From NCBI GenBank assembly GCA_023424395.1, contig JAFADY010000063.1:1-64000 (forward strand): a DNA stretch of 64,000 nucleotides, read 5' to 3'. Below, one piece after another: positions 1 through 9,040 of this stretch (positions within the stretch are counted from its first letter, which is position 1; each line of letters opens with the position of its first letter). The position numbers and the translations under genes were made by a program. This stretch comes from Bacteroidota bacterium (GTDB lineage: Bacteria; Bacteroidota; Bacteroidia; Bacteroidales; Dysgonomonadaceae). The notes under the pieces are model-generated. The model was not told where the DNA came from. It was given only the letters and a program-made list of their open reading frames with translations, and made no database searches.

Positions 1-618
1 GTTTTTGAATCCGCGAAAATTAATCCCTTCAAAAAAAGGGATTACATCGAAATTGGTGAAGCCCGCATCGATCACTCCCACGCGAATGCCTTTTCCCCTG
101 AATCCTGCTTTTGCCATTTCATGAGCGTTGTGCAAACCGAATTGCAATTGCGTGATGCCGAGTGAATTTTCAAAAAGGACGGCTTCTTCGCAATCGGTTT
201 TTTCTAAACGCGGACGCACGGGATTCACATAATTCCGATTGGCTCCTCTCCACACATATTTTACCGAATCCACAAACGGAAGTTTCGCTATCTTTGAAAT
301 TTCCGCACTGTCGGGGACTTGCACAACAATGGTTTTTAACCATTTACTGTAAGAAACCACATTGCCTCCGGCTTTTTGCATCAACGTAAAGTAATCGGGT
401 GAAATGGGAAAATCCGAAGTGTCTATTCCGGCATTTTGCCGTTTTTTTCGCTCAATGGATTCTTTCGATAAAAATTCTTCGGGTCTGTTTACCGAATAAT
501 TTATCGCTCCTTTATCTTTCAAATAAACACGAAATTTATAATGCAATGTTTCCTGTGCAGAAACGGAAAATACGAAAGCCAGAAAAAAGGCAATGTTGAT
601 AAAACGCTTGATTTGCAT
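1..618 (-). CDS. S8 (subtilisin-like) secreted serine protease, C-terminal part beyond window edge
   Basis: The reading frame is open from the ATG at 616-618 to the left edge, so only the first 206 residues are present. A signal peptide (MQIKRFINIAFFLAFVFSVSAQ) is followed by a pro-region of the kind seen in Bacteroidota S8 peptidases (YKFRVYLKDKGAINYSV). Near residue 185, RVGVIDAGF carries the catalytic Asp of the subtilase Asp-His-Ser triad. The His and Ser motifs lie outside the window. The protein is probably exported, perhaps as a T9SS substrate, but the C-terminal sorting domain that would decide this is not visible. It is transcribed divergently from pcm across a 137-bp gap. Confidence 0.85.
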   Translation of the reverse strand, partial: MQIKRFINIAFFLAFVFSVSAQETLHYKFRVYLKDKGAINYSVNRPEEFLSKESIERKKRQNAGIDTSDFPISPDYFTLMQKAGGNVVSYSKWLKTIVVQVPDSAEISKIAKLPFVDSVKYVWRGANRNYVNPVRPRLEKTDCEEAVLFENSLGITQLQFGLHNAHEMAKAGFRGKGIRVGVIDAGFTNFDVIPFFEGINFRGFKN

Positions 619-726
619 GTGGCTGATGTGCTTGAATCTTTTTCAACTTAAGTGAGCGAAATTACAATTTTTATTTCATTGAAGAAACGAAACACATAAA
701 AAATAAGATAAAATGCAGAAATTCAC

Positions 727-734
727 TATCTTTG
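727..734 (+). promoter_or_regulatory. Bacteroidota -7 box (TATCTTTG) for pcm
   Basis: TATCTTTG matches the TAnnTTTG -7 consensus exactly. Transcription would start near 741. That rules out the TTG at 732 as a start codon and favours the ATG at 756, 762 or 765. Confidence 0.6.
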
Positions 735-755
735 AATTTTACCACAGAAAACCGA

Positions 756-1523
756 ATGAATATGATGAAAACGAATAAAAAACGTCCTTTACTGTTTATC
801 GTTGTTTTTTGCGCAGTAATAATTTCCTGTGCTTCAGGCAACAATATAAATCGACAAAATAACAACGAGACCCGAACTTTAAGTATTAACCAAAAACCCA
901 ATACCGAAGCCATGAAATTAGTCAAAGAATTGAGAAGAAAAGGAATTAAAGATGAGCGCATTTTAAACGCGATCGGCAGCATCCCGCGGCATTTGTTTAT
1001 AGCGGATAGCCTTGCGGAGTACGCTTATCGCGACCATGCCCTCCCGATCGATAAAGAACAAACCATTTCGCAGCCTTACACGGTGGCCTTCCAGACTGAA
1101 CTTTTGCAATTAAAACCCGGCGAAAAAGTTTTGGAAATTGGTACGGGTAGCGGATATCAGGCTGCGGTGCTTTGCGAAATGGAAGCAAGAGTATATAGTA
1201 TCGAAAGGTTTCAAGAGCTGCATTTATCGGCAAAAGAAACACTGAATAAATTGGGCTACCATCCCAATTTATTTTTCGGCGATGGCTTTGAAGGGTTACC
1301 CGAATATGCACCTTTTGACAAAATTTTAATTACAGCCGCAGCGGAAAAAGTTCCCGAAAAACTACTTTCTCAATTGAAAATAGGTGGATGGATGGTTTTG
1401 CCTTTAGGTGAAAGAAGAGGACAGAAGATGATGGTGATTAAAAGAGTTTCGAAGGATAAGTTCATTGAATCGGAGCACGGCGATTTTATTTTCGTGCCTC
1501 TGCTAGAAGGGACGGTAGAATAA
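756..1523 (+). CDS. pcm: Protein-L-isoaspartate O-methyltransferase with lipoprotein signal
   Basis: This is a SAM-dependent PCMT-family methyltransferase of about 255 residues that repairs L-isoaspartyl residues in aged proteins. The SAM-binding motif VLEIGTGSGYQ, the upstream TISQPYTVAFQTELL segment and the C-terminal GGWMVLPLG are typical of the family. The N-terminus is unusual: a basic and hydrophobic stretch ends in VIISC, a lipobox-like site, followed by a polar linker. The ATG at 756 was chosen because the -7 box lies at 727-734; 762 and 765 are equally possible. An internal ATG at 912 (MKLVKELRRKG) would give a roughly 203-residue protein of normal cytosolic Pcm length, so a second, untargeted form is possible. 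Confidence 0.9.
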   Translation: MNMMKTNKKRPLLFIVVFCAVIISCASGNNINRQNNNETRTLSINQKPNTEAMKLVKELRRKGIKDERILNAIGSIPRHLFIADSLAEYAYRDHALPIDKEQTISQPYTVAFQTELLQLKPGEKVLEIGTGSGYQAAVLCEMEARVYSIERFQELHLSAKETLNKLGYHPNLFFGDGFEGLPEYAPFDKILITAAAEKVPEKLLSQLKIGGWMVLPLGERRGQKMMVIKRVSKDKFIESEHGDFIFVPLLEGTVE

Positions 1524-1533
1524 ATTTTGTGGT

Positions 1534-1740
1534 TTATTGAAATCGTTGACGATTTTTCTCTCTCTTTTTCAAAATAAAATACAGTAAAACAGGCAATGCA
1601 ATACAAATGGTAAAAATAATCCAGAATTCATTCATATTGTCGTTCTCTTGAAAATGGGGATATCCGATATAGGCCATCACAAGCGAATAAATGCCGAGAG
1701 CAAAAGGCAGAACAATATATTTTTTATTCTTCAGAGACAT
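1534..1740 (-). CDS. Small two-helix membrane protein, function unknown
   Basis: About 68 residues form two hydrophobic segments (IVLPFALGIYSLVMAYIGY and FWIIFTICIALPVLLYFIL) separated by a short polar loop, with a basic tail (KKREKNRQRF). No catalytic motif or family is recognised. Its start overlaps the 3' end of the flavodoxin gene on the same strand, so it is probably the last gene of the pepD-flavodoxin transcript. An ATG three codons upstream, at 1749, is also possible. It converges on pcm with 10 bp between the stop codons. Confidence 0.6.
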   Translation of the reverse strand: MSLKNKKYIVLPFALGIYSLVMAYIGYPHFQENDNMNEFWIIFTICIALPVLLYFILKKREKNRQRFQ

Positions 1741-2230
1741 CGTTCGCATTCATTTTTTGGGCAAATCTATGAATTTTCTCTAAAGAATTATTCAAAAATT
1801 GTTCATTGGAATCTATCATCTGATTCAAAACAATTTTTTCTAAAAAAGTTAAGTTCGATTTTGGCATTTCCCCTCCAAAGTAGTCGGTTACGATGGCCGC
1901 CTGCAGCAAAGTTTCCGGAAACGATTCCGATAGTTCACGTTCGGCCCTATCGCCCGAGTATAAACAACAAATGAACAAGCCAAGCCTTTTGTTTTTCAAA
2001 TCTTCTTCGTTTTGGTAACAAAACGAAGATATGGTTTCCTCTATCTTTCCATTGTAGATAGGCCCTCCTGCGATGATGGTACTGTATGTGGAAATATCCG
2101 GATATGTTGTGCGCTCGGTTAGGTTGCAAAAATCCACTTTTCCATCCAAAAGATGAAAAAGCTCGCGTGCACATTTTTCGGTATTACCGTGTTTTGAGGC
2201 AAACACGATAAGGGTGTTATGATTGTCCAT
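1724..2230 (-). CDS. Flavodoxin-domain protein (HemG-like)
   Basis: This 168-residue protein begins with a flavodoxin FMN-phosphate loop (LIVFASKHGNTEKCAREL) and continues with IIAGGPIYNGKI and LFICCLYSGDR, as in the flavodoxin/HemG protoporphyrinogen oxidase group. The late segment GGEMPKSNLTFLEKIVL also resembles HemG. The start at 2230 (MDNHNTLIVF) puts the FMN loop at the N-terminus, as in the family; an upstream in-frame codon would extend into pepD. It lies 16 bp downstream of pepD. Whether it acts in haem synthesis or as a general electron carrier cannot be decided here. Confidence 0.75.
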   Translation of the reverse strand: MDNHNTLIVFASKHGNTEKCARELFHLLDGKVDFCNLTERTTYPDISTYSTIIAGGPIYNGKIEETISSFCYQNEEDLKNKRLGLFICCLYSGDRAERELSESFPETLLQAAIVTDYFGGEMPKSNLTFLEKIVLNQMIDSNEQFLNNSLEKIHRFAQKMNANDVSEE

Positions 2231-2246
2231 GAAGATTGTTTGTGTG

Positions 2247-3710
2247 TTATTTGATGTTCTCGAGAATTGCCAGCAGATAATCGTATGATTTTCCCACGGC
2301 ATCTATATGAACGGCTTCATCCGGCGAATGCGCTCCTGTAATGGTTGGGCCGAATGAAACAATATCCAGTTTATGCCCGGCATTGGATTGGATTATACCG
2401 CATTCCAAACCGGCATGAATTACGTTTACATTGGGTCGGTCGCCGTATTTTTCAACGTAAATTTTCGTCATCACGTTCAGCAATTCCGAACTTGCATCGG
2501 GTTGCCAACCCGGATACATGCCGCTGAATTCAACTTTGGCTCCCGCAAGAACGAAGATGCTTTCTACTGCCGAACAAACCCATTCTTTGCGGCTTTCGGA
2601 TGAACTGCGGATAAGAAGTTTTACTTCGATCTTTCCTTCATCCGATTGAACCAAAGCCAAATTCAAAGAGCTTTCCACCACGCCCGGGAATTCAGCCAAC
2701 ATGCTGATAACTCCGTTCACGCAACCTTCGACTGCATTGATAAGGTCGTCTTGTACTTCAACCGGAATAAGCGAAGCAGGCATATCGGTTTTTTCGGCTT
2801 TGAAAGAGATGGCGTTTTCTATCCCCGAAAATTCTTCGCGGAAAAGCGATTCGTACTCATGAACCAAATCCACCAAATCATCTGCAAGCTGTTCGGGGAT
2901 GGTGATCACCGCAAAAGATTCGCGCGGAATGGCGTTGCGCAACGAACCTCCGTTTATGCTGGCTAAGCGAGCTTCGTAATTACGAACCACATCTTTCAAA
3001 AAACGATTCATGAGTTTGTTGGCATTGGCATGGCCTAAATGTATCTGCGTGCCCGAGTGGCCGCCTTTCAGCCCGGTGAGGCTTATTTTGTATGCTGCGT
3101 CGCCTTTGTCTATATCTTCGTCGGGTTTAAATTGGAACAATATGTTTGCATCGGCGCCGCCTGCACAGCCTACGCAAAGGTCGCCGTCTTCTTCGGTATC
3201 CAGGTTCAGCATCATGGTTCCGTTTAAAAATCCGGGTTTAAGGCCGAAAGCGCCGTCCATGCCCACTTCCTCATCCACCGTGAAAAGCGCTTCGATAGCC
3301 GGATGCTGCAATGTTTTGTCTTCGAGCACGGCCATCATCATGGCGCAGCCAATTCCGTTGTCCGCACCCAGAGTTGTAGAGTTGGCTTTTACCCAATCGC
3401 CGTCAATATAAGTTTGAATGGGGTCTTTGGAAAAATCATGCGTAACGTCAGAATTTTTTTGAGGCACCATATCCAAGTGCGATTGGAGGATAACCGTTTT
3501 TGCGCCTTCGTATCCGGTGGAGGCAGGTTTTTTTATTAAGACATTTCCGATTTTATCTTGCTCTACTTCGAGATGCAAGGATTTTCCGAAGTCCATAATG
3601 AATTTGGTAACTTCTTCCATTTGTCCTGTAGGACGGGGAATTTGAGTTAGATCGTTAAAATGTTTCCAAACGCTGCTTGGGCTTAAACTTAAAATTTCTG
3701 ATGTGGCCAT
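2247..3710 (-). CDS. pepD: Aminoacyl-histidine dipeptidase (M20C), PepD
   Basis: This 487-residue cytosolic zinc dipeptidase has the usual PepD/carnosinase length. The M20 metal-site motifs are in order: LQSHLDMVPQ (His, Asp), LGADNGIG (bridging Asp), TVDEEVGMDG (catalytic Glu and metal Glu), LNLDTEEDG, and HAGLECG near the C-terminus. The insertion domain (LKGGHSGTQIHLGHANANK) is of the M20C type. It hydrolyses Xaa-His and other dipeptides during peptide uptake or recycling. The start at 3710 lies 11 bp after the stop of the upstream flippase-like gene, so the two may be co-transcribed. Confidence 0.95.
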   Translation of the reverse strand: MATSEILSLSPSSVWKHFNDLTQIPRPTGQMEEVTKFIMDFGKSLHLEVEQDKIGNVLIKKPASTGYEGAKTVILQSHLDMVPQKNSDVTHDFSKDPIQTYIDGDWVKANSTTLGADNGIGCAMMMAVLEDKTLQHPAIEALFTVDEEVGMDGAFGLKPGFLNGTMMLNLDTEEDGDLCVGCAGGADANILFQFKPDEDIDKGDAAYKISLTGLKGGHSGTQIHLGHANANKLMNRFLKDVVRNYEARLASINGGSLRNAIPRESFAVITIPEQLADDLVDLVHEYESLFREEFSGIENAISFKAEKTDMPASLIPVEVQDDLINAVEGCVNGVISMLAEFPGVVESSLNLALVQSDEGKIEVKLLIRSSSESRKEWVCSAVESIFVLAGAKVEFSGMYPGWQPDASSELLNVMTKIYVEKYGDRPNVNVIHAGLECGIIQSNAGHKLDIVSFGPTITGAHSPDEAVHIDAVGKSYDYLLAILENIK

Positions 3711-3721
3711 TGTATATAAAT

Positions 3722-4753
3722 TTATGATTTAATTATATGTTGATTTTCCTTCCATTGCAAACCTAAATTTTCTTTTTCACGTTTCACATAGGGTAAGGCT
3801 AACACGCCGAAAACTCCTATTAAAATTATCCAAACCGACTGAACGGCGAAAACGGCGCCGGCAAAAGCGCTCGCTTGTTCGTAAGAAACACCTAAAATTA
3901 CGAGGGATGATATGACCATGAAATGCCATGCACCGATGCCTCCCTGCACTGGAACGGCTACGCCGACGTTACTCATGGCAAAAACGATCCAACCCGCGAT
4001 GAACCCGAGGTGTTTTGTGAAATCGAAAGCATAAAAACAAATGTAAAAATACAAATAAAAACACAACCAAACACCAATTGTGTATAATATTAACAGCTTT
4101 TTTTCTTTCATCCGAGCTATTAACTTTAAATCGTGTTTTATGGTCTTTCCAAAATTACTTATTCTTTTTATGACCGGATGCTCTTTCCAGATTTTAAAGA
4201 TAAGAATCACGGAAAGAATGATCATTATCCCTCCTGCATATATCCAGAAGGATGAAAAAAGGTTGGTTATATTTTGTGCGAACTCCGGATTTTCGTTGAA
4301 ATAAGAAATGAAGAAATCAACGGAAAGAAAAACACTTATAAGAACTATGATTACAGATGCTGCTAAATCGAGGATTTTGTCTATGACAAAGGTTTCGAAC
4401 GTTTTCGAAAAAGGAATTTGATCGTATTTAGAAACCACTGCGCATCGCCAAAAGTCGCCTGCGCGAGGTAATAAAAAATTAACGGCGTAATTGCCGAAAG
4501 TGGCGTAAACAATACTTGAACGTTTCGGGTTGTAACCGAGTGATTTAAGAAACAGTTCCCAACGCAATCCGCGGATATAATTGCCCAGTAAACCAAAGAG
4601 CAAAGAAAGAAAAATGATGCCGAAATTGGCAGTTTTTGCAATTTCCCACAGTTCAGTAATGTTGGTATTTCTATAAAGCAGCCAAATAATGGCTATACCC
4701 AAACCAAGAGAAACCACCGTTTTGAGCAGGTCTTTAAAAAACTTAGACTTCAT
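3722..4753 (-). CDS. Lysylphosphatidylglycerol synthase TM-region / flippase-like membrane protein
   Basis: This 343-residue polytopic membrane protein has about eight hydrophobic segments and belongs to the PF03706/UPF0104 group. Diagnostic stretches are LGNYIRGLRWELFL and NYAVNFLLPRAGDFWRC early on, and GVAVPVQGGIGAWHFMV late. It corresponds to the integral-membrane half of MprF-type proteins without the aminoacyltransferase domain. Members of this group are thought to move lipid or glycan-lipid substrates, but the substrate cannot be inferred here. It is divergent from ksgA and upstream of pepD on the same strand. Confidence 0.85.
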   Translation of the reverse strand: MKSKFFKDLLKTVVSLGLGIAIIWLLYRNTNITELWEIAKTANFGIIFLSLLFGLLGNYIRGLRWELFLKSLGYNPKRSSIVYATFGNYAVNFLLPRAGDFWRCAVVSKYDQIPFSKTFETFVIDKILDLAASVIIVLISVFLSVDFFISYFNENPEFAQNITNLFSSFWIYAGGIMIILSVILIFKIWKEHPVIKRISNFGKTIKHDLKLIARMKEKKLLILYTIGVWLCFYLYFYICFYAFDFTKHLGFIAGWIVFAMSNVGVAVPVQGGIGAWHFMVISSLVILGVSYEQASAFAGAVFAVQSVWIILIGVFGVLALPYVKREKENLGLQWKENQHIIKS

Positions 4754-4889
4754 TGTAACTATAAAGAGTTCTTTTTCAGATGTTTTTAGGGGGTAACAAA
4801 TTTCTTAATTATAACTGTTTTTTTCCTGTCCACGTTACTGAATTGCCTTATTTTAAGGGCAATTATCGGCTTTTTTATAATAATTTAGT

Positions 4890-4897
4890 TACCTTTG
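4890..4897 (+). promoter_or_regulatory. Bacteroidota -7 box (TACCTTTG) for ksgA
   Basis: TACCTTTG fits TAnnTTTG, with a T-rich -33 region about 20 bp upstream. It lies 38 bp before the ksgA ATG, in the 180-bp gap between divergent genes. Confidence 0.55.
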
Positions 4898-4934
4898 CGA
4901 CCGTAAAGATAGAGAATTATAGCCAATTAAAGCA

Positions 4935-5738
4935 ATGTTATCGGTAAAACCAAAGAAAAATCTCGGGCAGCATTTTCTGAAAGATATGGAAATTGCTCAG
5001 CGCATTGCCGCTACACTCGATGACTTTGCCCCGCTTCCCATTTTGGAAGTAGGGCCGGGAACAGGTGTGCTTACTCGGTTTTTACTCGAAAAAAACAGAA
5101 ACCTTACGGTTGTGGAAATAGATCGCGAATCCATTGCTTACCTGCAAAACCATTTCCCCGAGTTAAACGGAAATATTTTACAACAGGATTTTCTGAAAAT
5201 GGATTTCTCCCGATATTACACAAGCCCGTTTTGTGTTATCGGTAACTATCCTTACAACATATCTTCGCAAATTTTCTTCAAAATACTGGATAACAAGGCT
5301 TTTATCCCTTGTTGTTCCGGTATGATACAAAAGGAGGTGGCAGAGCGCATGGCAGCTTCTCCGGGCAGCAAAACGTACGGCATTTTAAGCGTTTTGTTGC
5401 AAACGTGGTACGATATTGAGTACCTGTTCACGGTAAGCGAACAAGCATTCATTCCTCCGCCCAAGGTCAAATCGGCAGTTGTGCGCCTGACAAGGAACAA
5501 GCGTCAGAAACTCAACTGCAATGAAAAACTGTTCAAGTCGGTAGTGAAAACAGGATTCAATCAGCGACGAAAAATGTTGCGAAATTCCCTGAAATCGCTA
5601 CTGCCGCGTGAAAGTCCTTTGCCGGACGACCCGATGCTTAACCAGCGCCCCGAGCAAATATCCATAGAGCAATTCGAAAAACTGACGAACCTCTTGGAGC
5701 CTTTGATAAACGCTTTCCACGTAGAGAAAAAGAACTGA
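4935..5738 (+). CDS. rsmA: 16S rRNA (adenine1518/1519-N6)-dimethyltransferase
   Basis: This 267-residue KsgA/RsmA methyltransferase modifies two adjacent adenines near the 3' end of 16S rRNA during 30S assembly. The N-terminal KPKKNLGQHFLKD motif, SAM motif LEVGPGTGVLT, acidic motif DFLKMDF and catalytic NYPYNISSQI are all intact. The C-terminal PPPKVKSAVVRL is typical. The protein is distinct from the Erm-like methylase at 49.5 kb, which carries the Erm-type VRFTGQHFT start. corA follows 29 bp downstream and is probably co-transcribed. Confidence 0.97.
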   Translation: MLSVKPKKNLGQHFLKDMEIAQRIAATLDDFAPLPILEVGPGTGVLTRFLLEKNRNLTVVEIDRESIAYLQNHFPELNGNILQQDFLKMDFSRYYTSPFCVIGNYPYNISSQIFFKILDNKAFIPCCSGMIQKEVAERMAASPGSKTYGILSVLLQTWYDIEYLFTVSEQAFIPPPKVKSAVVRLTRNKRQKLNCNEKLFKSVVKTGFNQRRKMLRNSLKSLLPRESPLPDDPMLNQRPEQISIEQFEKLTNLLEPLINAFHVEKKN

Positions 5739-5767
5739 TTTTATTCATCGATTAAAAAAAAGACGTC

Positions 5768-6712
5768 ATGGCGGAAGTAAAACTCTTTTATCACAAAGAT
5801 GGCATAGTAAGACTGAGCCGCAGCCTTGATTTCCTGAAATCAAACCCTATTCAGAGCTTCCTCTGGATAGACCTTAACGATGTGGACGAAGAAGTAGAAA
5901 ACGAACTCGAAGATTTCTTGAAGATATATATTCAGGAAGAGGAAGAGATGATAGAGATCGAGATGTCGTCGCGTTACATCGAAACACAGGATACGCTTGT
6001 AGTGAACTCGAATTTCCTTTTGTCGAATTTCGAGATGGACCCGGTTTCGTTCATCCTTAAAAACAATATTCTTGTAACCGTACGCAGCCAGGAACTTATT
6101 TCGTTTCACGAAACAGTGAAAAAAATATCGGCCAATCCCAAAGGATATAAAACCGGAGCCGATGTGATGGTTGCCTTGCTGGAAACGCGCGTTGAATTTG
6201 ATGCGGACATGATTGAGGACATGACTCAGAAAATCACCCAATTAAGTAACAGCTTAAGTTTACAGGAAGCCGACAGAGATTTGCTGGGCGAAATTAAGAA
6301 CTTGCAGGAAAAAACCATGATGTTGCGTGAGAATATCATCGATAAACAACGCACCGTTTCCAGTATGTTGAGAAGTGAATTCATACCCAGAGATTTACAG
6401 CCCAAGTTGTCGATGATTATCAAAGACATCAATTCGCTGGTAGAGCACTGTAAATTCAGTTTCGACAGACTGGATTATTTACAGGATACCTTCCTCGGAT
6501 ATGTGAACATTGAACAAAACAACATCATTAAAATATTTACCATTGTTTCGGTAATTTTCATGCCTCCAACGCTCATTGCGAGCATTTACGGAATGAACTT
6601 TACCTTTATGCCTGAGTTAGACAAAAGATGGGGTTACGGATTCGCCATTGCGTTAATGGTAGTTTCCGTTTTGGGGATTTTGCTCTATTTTAAGAAGAGA
6701 AAGTGGTTGTAG
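5768..6712 (+). CDS. corA: CorA-family magnesium/divalent cation transporter
   Basis: This is a 314-residue inner-membrane channel of the CorA family. A long, acidic, mostly helical cytoplasmic domain (residues 1-245) is followed by two C-terminal transmembrane helices. The signature YGMNF stands at the end of TM1 (IFMPPTLIASIYGMNF), and the loop PELDKRWGYG leads to TM2 and a basic end (KKRKW). The length and GMN motif support Mg2+ transport, although some relatives carry Co2+, Ni2+ or Zn2+. It is 29 bp after rsmA on the same strand. Confidence 0.93.
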   Translation: MAEVKLFYHKDGIVRLSRSLDFLKSNPIQSFLWIDLNDVDEEVENELEDFLKIYIQEEEEMIEIEMSSRYIETQDTLVVNSNFLLSNFEMDPVSFILKNNILVTVRSQELISFHETVKKISANPKGYKTGADVMVALLETRVEFDADMIEDMTQKITQLSNSLSLQEADRDLLGEIKNLQEKTMMLRENIIDKQRTVSSMLRSEFIPRDLQPKLSMIIKDINSLVEHCKFSFDRLDYLQDTFLGYVNIEQNNIIKIFTIVSVIFMPPTLIASIYGMNFTFMPELDKRWGYGFAIALMVVSVLGILLYFKKRKWL

Positions 6713-6735
6713 CCTTGTAAATTTTCAGAGAAGTT

Positions 6736-7401
6736 TCAGGAAAGTATCAACCCGATATTTTCGAATCGCTCGTTGTAGTCTCTTATGGAGTGTTTTATCA
6801 CTTCGTGTGCTTCCGCGCGGCCGTAAACATGGGGGATTTCTGTATTTCGGTCTTCTCCGGGCATATCCTTATATGTGAGAAAATAATGTTCCAATCGTTG
6901 AATAACTATTTTGGGAACATCTTCTATATTTTCGAAATGGCCATACACGGTATCATTCTTTAATACGGCAATTATTTTATCGTCGGCCTGATTTCCGTCT
7001 ATCATCCTGAACCCGCCAATGGGAATGGCGGCTACCAATAAGTCGCCGTGCGAAAGGTCTTTCTCCGTAAGCACGCAAATATCCATAGGGTCTCCGTCTC
7101 CTACGATATCGGTTCGTCCGGTTTTCTGGTTGCAAAATTCTCCCACGTGCGTTCCGCAATACGTTTGCGGAATAAATCCGTAAAGCGCCGGAACCACATT
7201 CGAAAATTTTTGCGGCCTGTCTACACGCAAATAGCCGCTTGCTTTGTCTATCTCGTATTTAACCGTATCGGTAGGAACCACTTCTATAAAAGCCGTAACT
7301 TCGTTGGGAGCATTTTTACCGATGGAGATTCCATGCCAAGGATGCGATTTGTAACGCAAGCCCATTAACCGGCCAATTGGGTCGGAGAGTTTGTCAACCA
7401 T
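6736..7401 (-). CDS. ppa: Inorganic pyrophosphatase (family I)
   Basis: This 221-residue soluble enzyme hydrolyses pyrophosphate to phosphate and drives biosynthetic reactions forward. The family I signature is present as GDGDPMDICVL with the metal-binding Asp residues, and EVVPTDTVKYEIDKASGYLRVDRP and YGFIPQTYCGT supply the conserved Glu, Lys, Arg and Tyr. It is slightly longer than the E. coli enzyme. It converges on corA with 23 bp between the stop codons. Confidence 0.95.
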   Translation of the reverse strand: MVDKLSDPIGRLMGLRYKSHPWHGISIGKNAPNEVTAFIEVVPTDTVKYEIDKASGYLRVDRPQKFSNVVPALYGFIPQTYCGTHVGEFCNQKTGRTDIVGDGDPMDICVLTEKDLSHGDLLVAAIPIGGFRMIDGNQADDKIIAVLKNDTVYGHFENIEDVPKIVIQRLEHYFLTYKDMPGEDRNTEIPHVYGRAEAHEVIKHSIRDYNERFENIGLILS

Positions 7402-7480
7402 AATTATTTATTTAGTAATGCAAAAGTATATAAAAAATGTGAACGACACGAAAAAAGAAACACCTTTCTCTCCCCGTCAA

Positions 7481-8644
7481 TTATTCTGCATACAAAAGAT
7501 ACGGTTTACGCTGCTGTTTGAATTTAACTACATCGCAAAACCATTTGTCTTTAATTTCTTTTGCCGATTTTCCGGCGATGATATCCTGACGGATATAATC
7601 CACTCCCACGAGTTTTTCGAAAAATGCGGTAAAGAATTTATTTCCCATACCCAGATTTTTGTATCCGTCGATGACGTAAGAAAGGTCAAAACCGTTTTCC
7701 CAAATGTATTCGTGAGAAACGTTGCGAAGGTCAACCCCGTAACATTTTTGATTAATCAAAGGCGGATTTTTTGCTCCGGGAACACTTCGGGGCGTAAAAG
7801 AGAAGTTTGAACCTTTAAATTTCGGGTGTCCGTAAGCCTGAAAAGGAAAAGAAGTTCCGCGCCCGAGGCTCATCACGGTTCCTTCGAAAAGGCAGGTTGA
7901 AGGGTATAAATAAATGGACTGGATATTCGGCAGGTTCGGCGACGGAGCGATGGGCAATTCATACCGGGTTTGGTGTGTATAGTTTTCGCAAGGAATAACG
8001 GTTACATCGCAAGTTCTGCCTTGCGGCAACCATTTTTCGCCGTTTATCATCAGCGCCAATTCTCCGAGAGTCATGCCGTGAACTACCGGAACCGGCAACC
8101 AACCCACTCCCGATTTGTGTTTCATATCCAAGATGGGGCCGTCCACATAAAATCCGTTCGGATTGGGACGATCCAAAACGATCATTTTCTTTTTGTGCTC
8201 GGCGCAAGCGTCCATCAGTCGCGCCATGCTTGCATAGTAAGTATAGAAACGCAAGCCTACGTCTTGCAAGTCGAAAACCAATATATCGAACTTTTTCATC
8301 TGTTCTGCAGTGGGTTTTCCGCTTCCGCTTCCGTACAACGACCAAATGGGAATGCCTGTTTTCTCATCCACAGAGCTCGAGACGTGTTCGCCGGCATCGG
8401 CGGTGCCGCGGAATCCGTGTTCGGGAGAGAAAATTCCTACTATATTGAATTTTTTGCCGTGCAAATGATCTACCAAATGTTCTTTCCCGAGCATACTGGT
8501 TTGGTTGGCCATTACGGCAACCCGTTTGCCTTTGAGCAACGGAAAGTATTTATCGGTTATTTCGGCGCCCATTTTCACGGGCTGTGCTTGGGAGAAAATG
8601 GTGGCAGCCAAAAATAGTACGGCTACAAAAAATAGTTTCTTCAT
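7481..8644 (-). CDS. namZ: DUF1343 / NamZ-type exo-beta-N-acetylmuramidase, secreted
   Basis: A signal peptide (MKKLFFVAVLFLAATIFSQAQ) leads a 387-residue DUF1343 protein. Characteristic segments are GKRVAVMANQTS, FSPEHGFRGTADAGE, FDLQDVGLRFYTY, VLDRPNPNG and FPSQAYGHP-like FPFQAYGHPKF. Members of the family (NamZ) remove terminal MurNAc from peptidoglycan fragments, so a role in cell-wall recycling is likely by family. The gene follows the MerR-type regulator by 3 bp, which suggests one transcript, with the regulator possibly acting on it. Confidence 0.88.
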   Translation of the reverse strand: MKKLFFVAVLFLAATIFSQAQPVKMGAEITDKYFPLLKGKRVAVMANQTSMLGKEHLVDHLHGKKFNIVGIFSPEHGFRGTADAGEHVSSSVDEKTGIPIWSLYGSGSGKPTAEQMKKFDILVFDLQDVGLRFYTYYASMARLMDACAEHKKKMIVLDRPNPNGFYVDGPILDMKHKSGVGWLPVPVVHGMTLGELALMINGEKWLPQGRTCDVTVIPCENYTHQTRYELPIAPSPNLPNIQSIYLYPSTCLFEGTVMSLGRGTSFPFQAYGHPKFKGSNFSFTPRSVPGAKNPPLINQKCYGVDLRNVSHEYIWENGFDLSYVIDGYKNLGMGNKFFTAFFEKLVGVDYIRQDIIAGKSAKEIKDKWFCDVVKFKQQRKPYLLYAE

Positions 8645-8647
8645 CTT

Positions 8648-9040
8648 TTATTCAATTTCTGTTTTACTGTATTTTTGCTGTTGGTGTAATCTGTCGAACT
8701 CTTCTTCGAGCGATTGCAACTCTTTTTTAATATCTTTCAGTTTTTCCAATGCTTCCACCCGTTTTACCTCGTCGTCTTTTTTTGATTTAAGCGATTGGCG
8801 CGCGCCGTCGAGCGTCATTCCTTTTTCTTTCACCAAATGAAAAACAACTTCCAGTTGTTGTATATCTTCTTTGGTGTACTGGCGCGTTCCGCCGGCGGTT
8901 TTTTTCGGATTGATGTTGTCGAATTCTTTTTCCCAAAAACGCAGTAAAGACACGTTTACTGCAAAATGTTCGGCAACTTCTTGTATGGAGTAATACAAAC
9001 GCTTGCCGGTGAAATCTATTGGTTTTCTGCGTTTACCCAT
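8648..9040 (-). CDS. MerR-family transcriptional regulator
   Basis: This 130-residue protein has an N-terminal winged helix of MerR type (YYSIQEVAEHFAVNVSLLRFWEKEF, GGTRQYTKEDIQQLEVV) and a long charged coiled coil at the C-terminus (KRVEALEKLKDIKKELQSLEEEF) for dimerisation. There is no Cys-based metal site, so it is not a classical metal sensor. The effector is unknown. It is the first gene of a two-gene unit with namZ. Confidence 0.9.
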   Translation of the reverse strand: MGKRRKPIDFTGKRLYYSIQEVAEHFAVNVSLLRFWEKEFDNINPKKTAGGTRQYTKEDIQQLEVVFHLVKEKGMTLDGARQSLKSKKDDEVKRVEALEKLKDIKKELQSLEEEFDRLHQQQKYSKTEIE

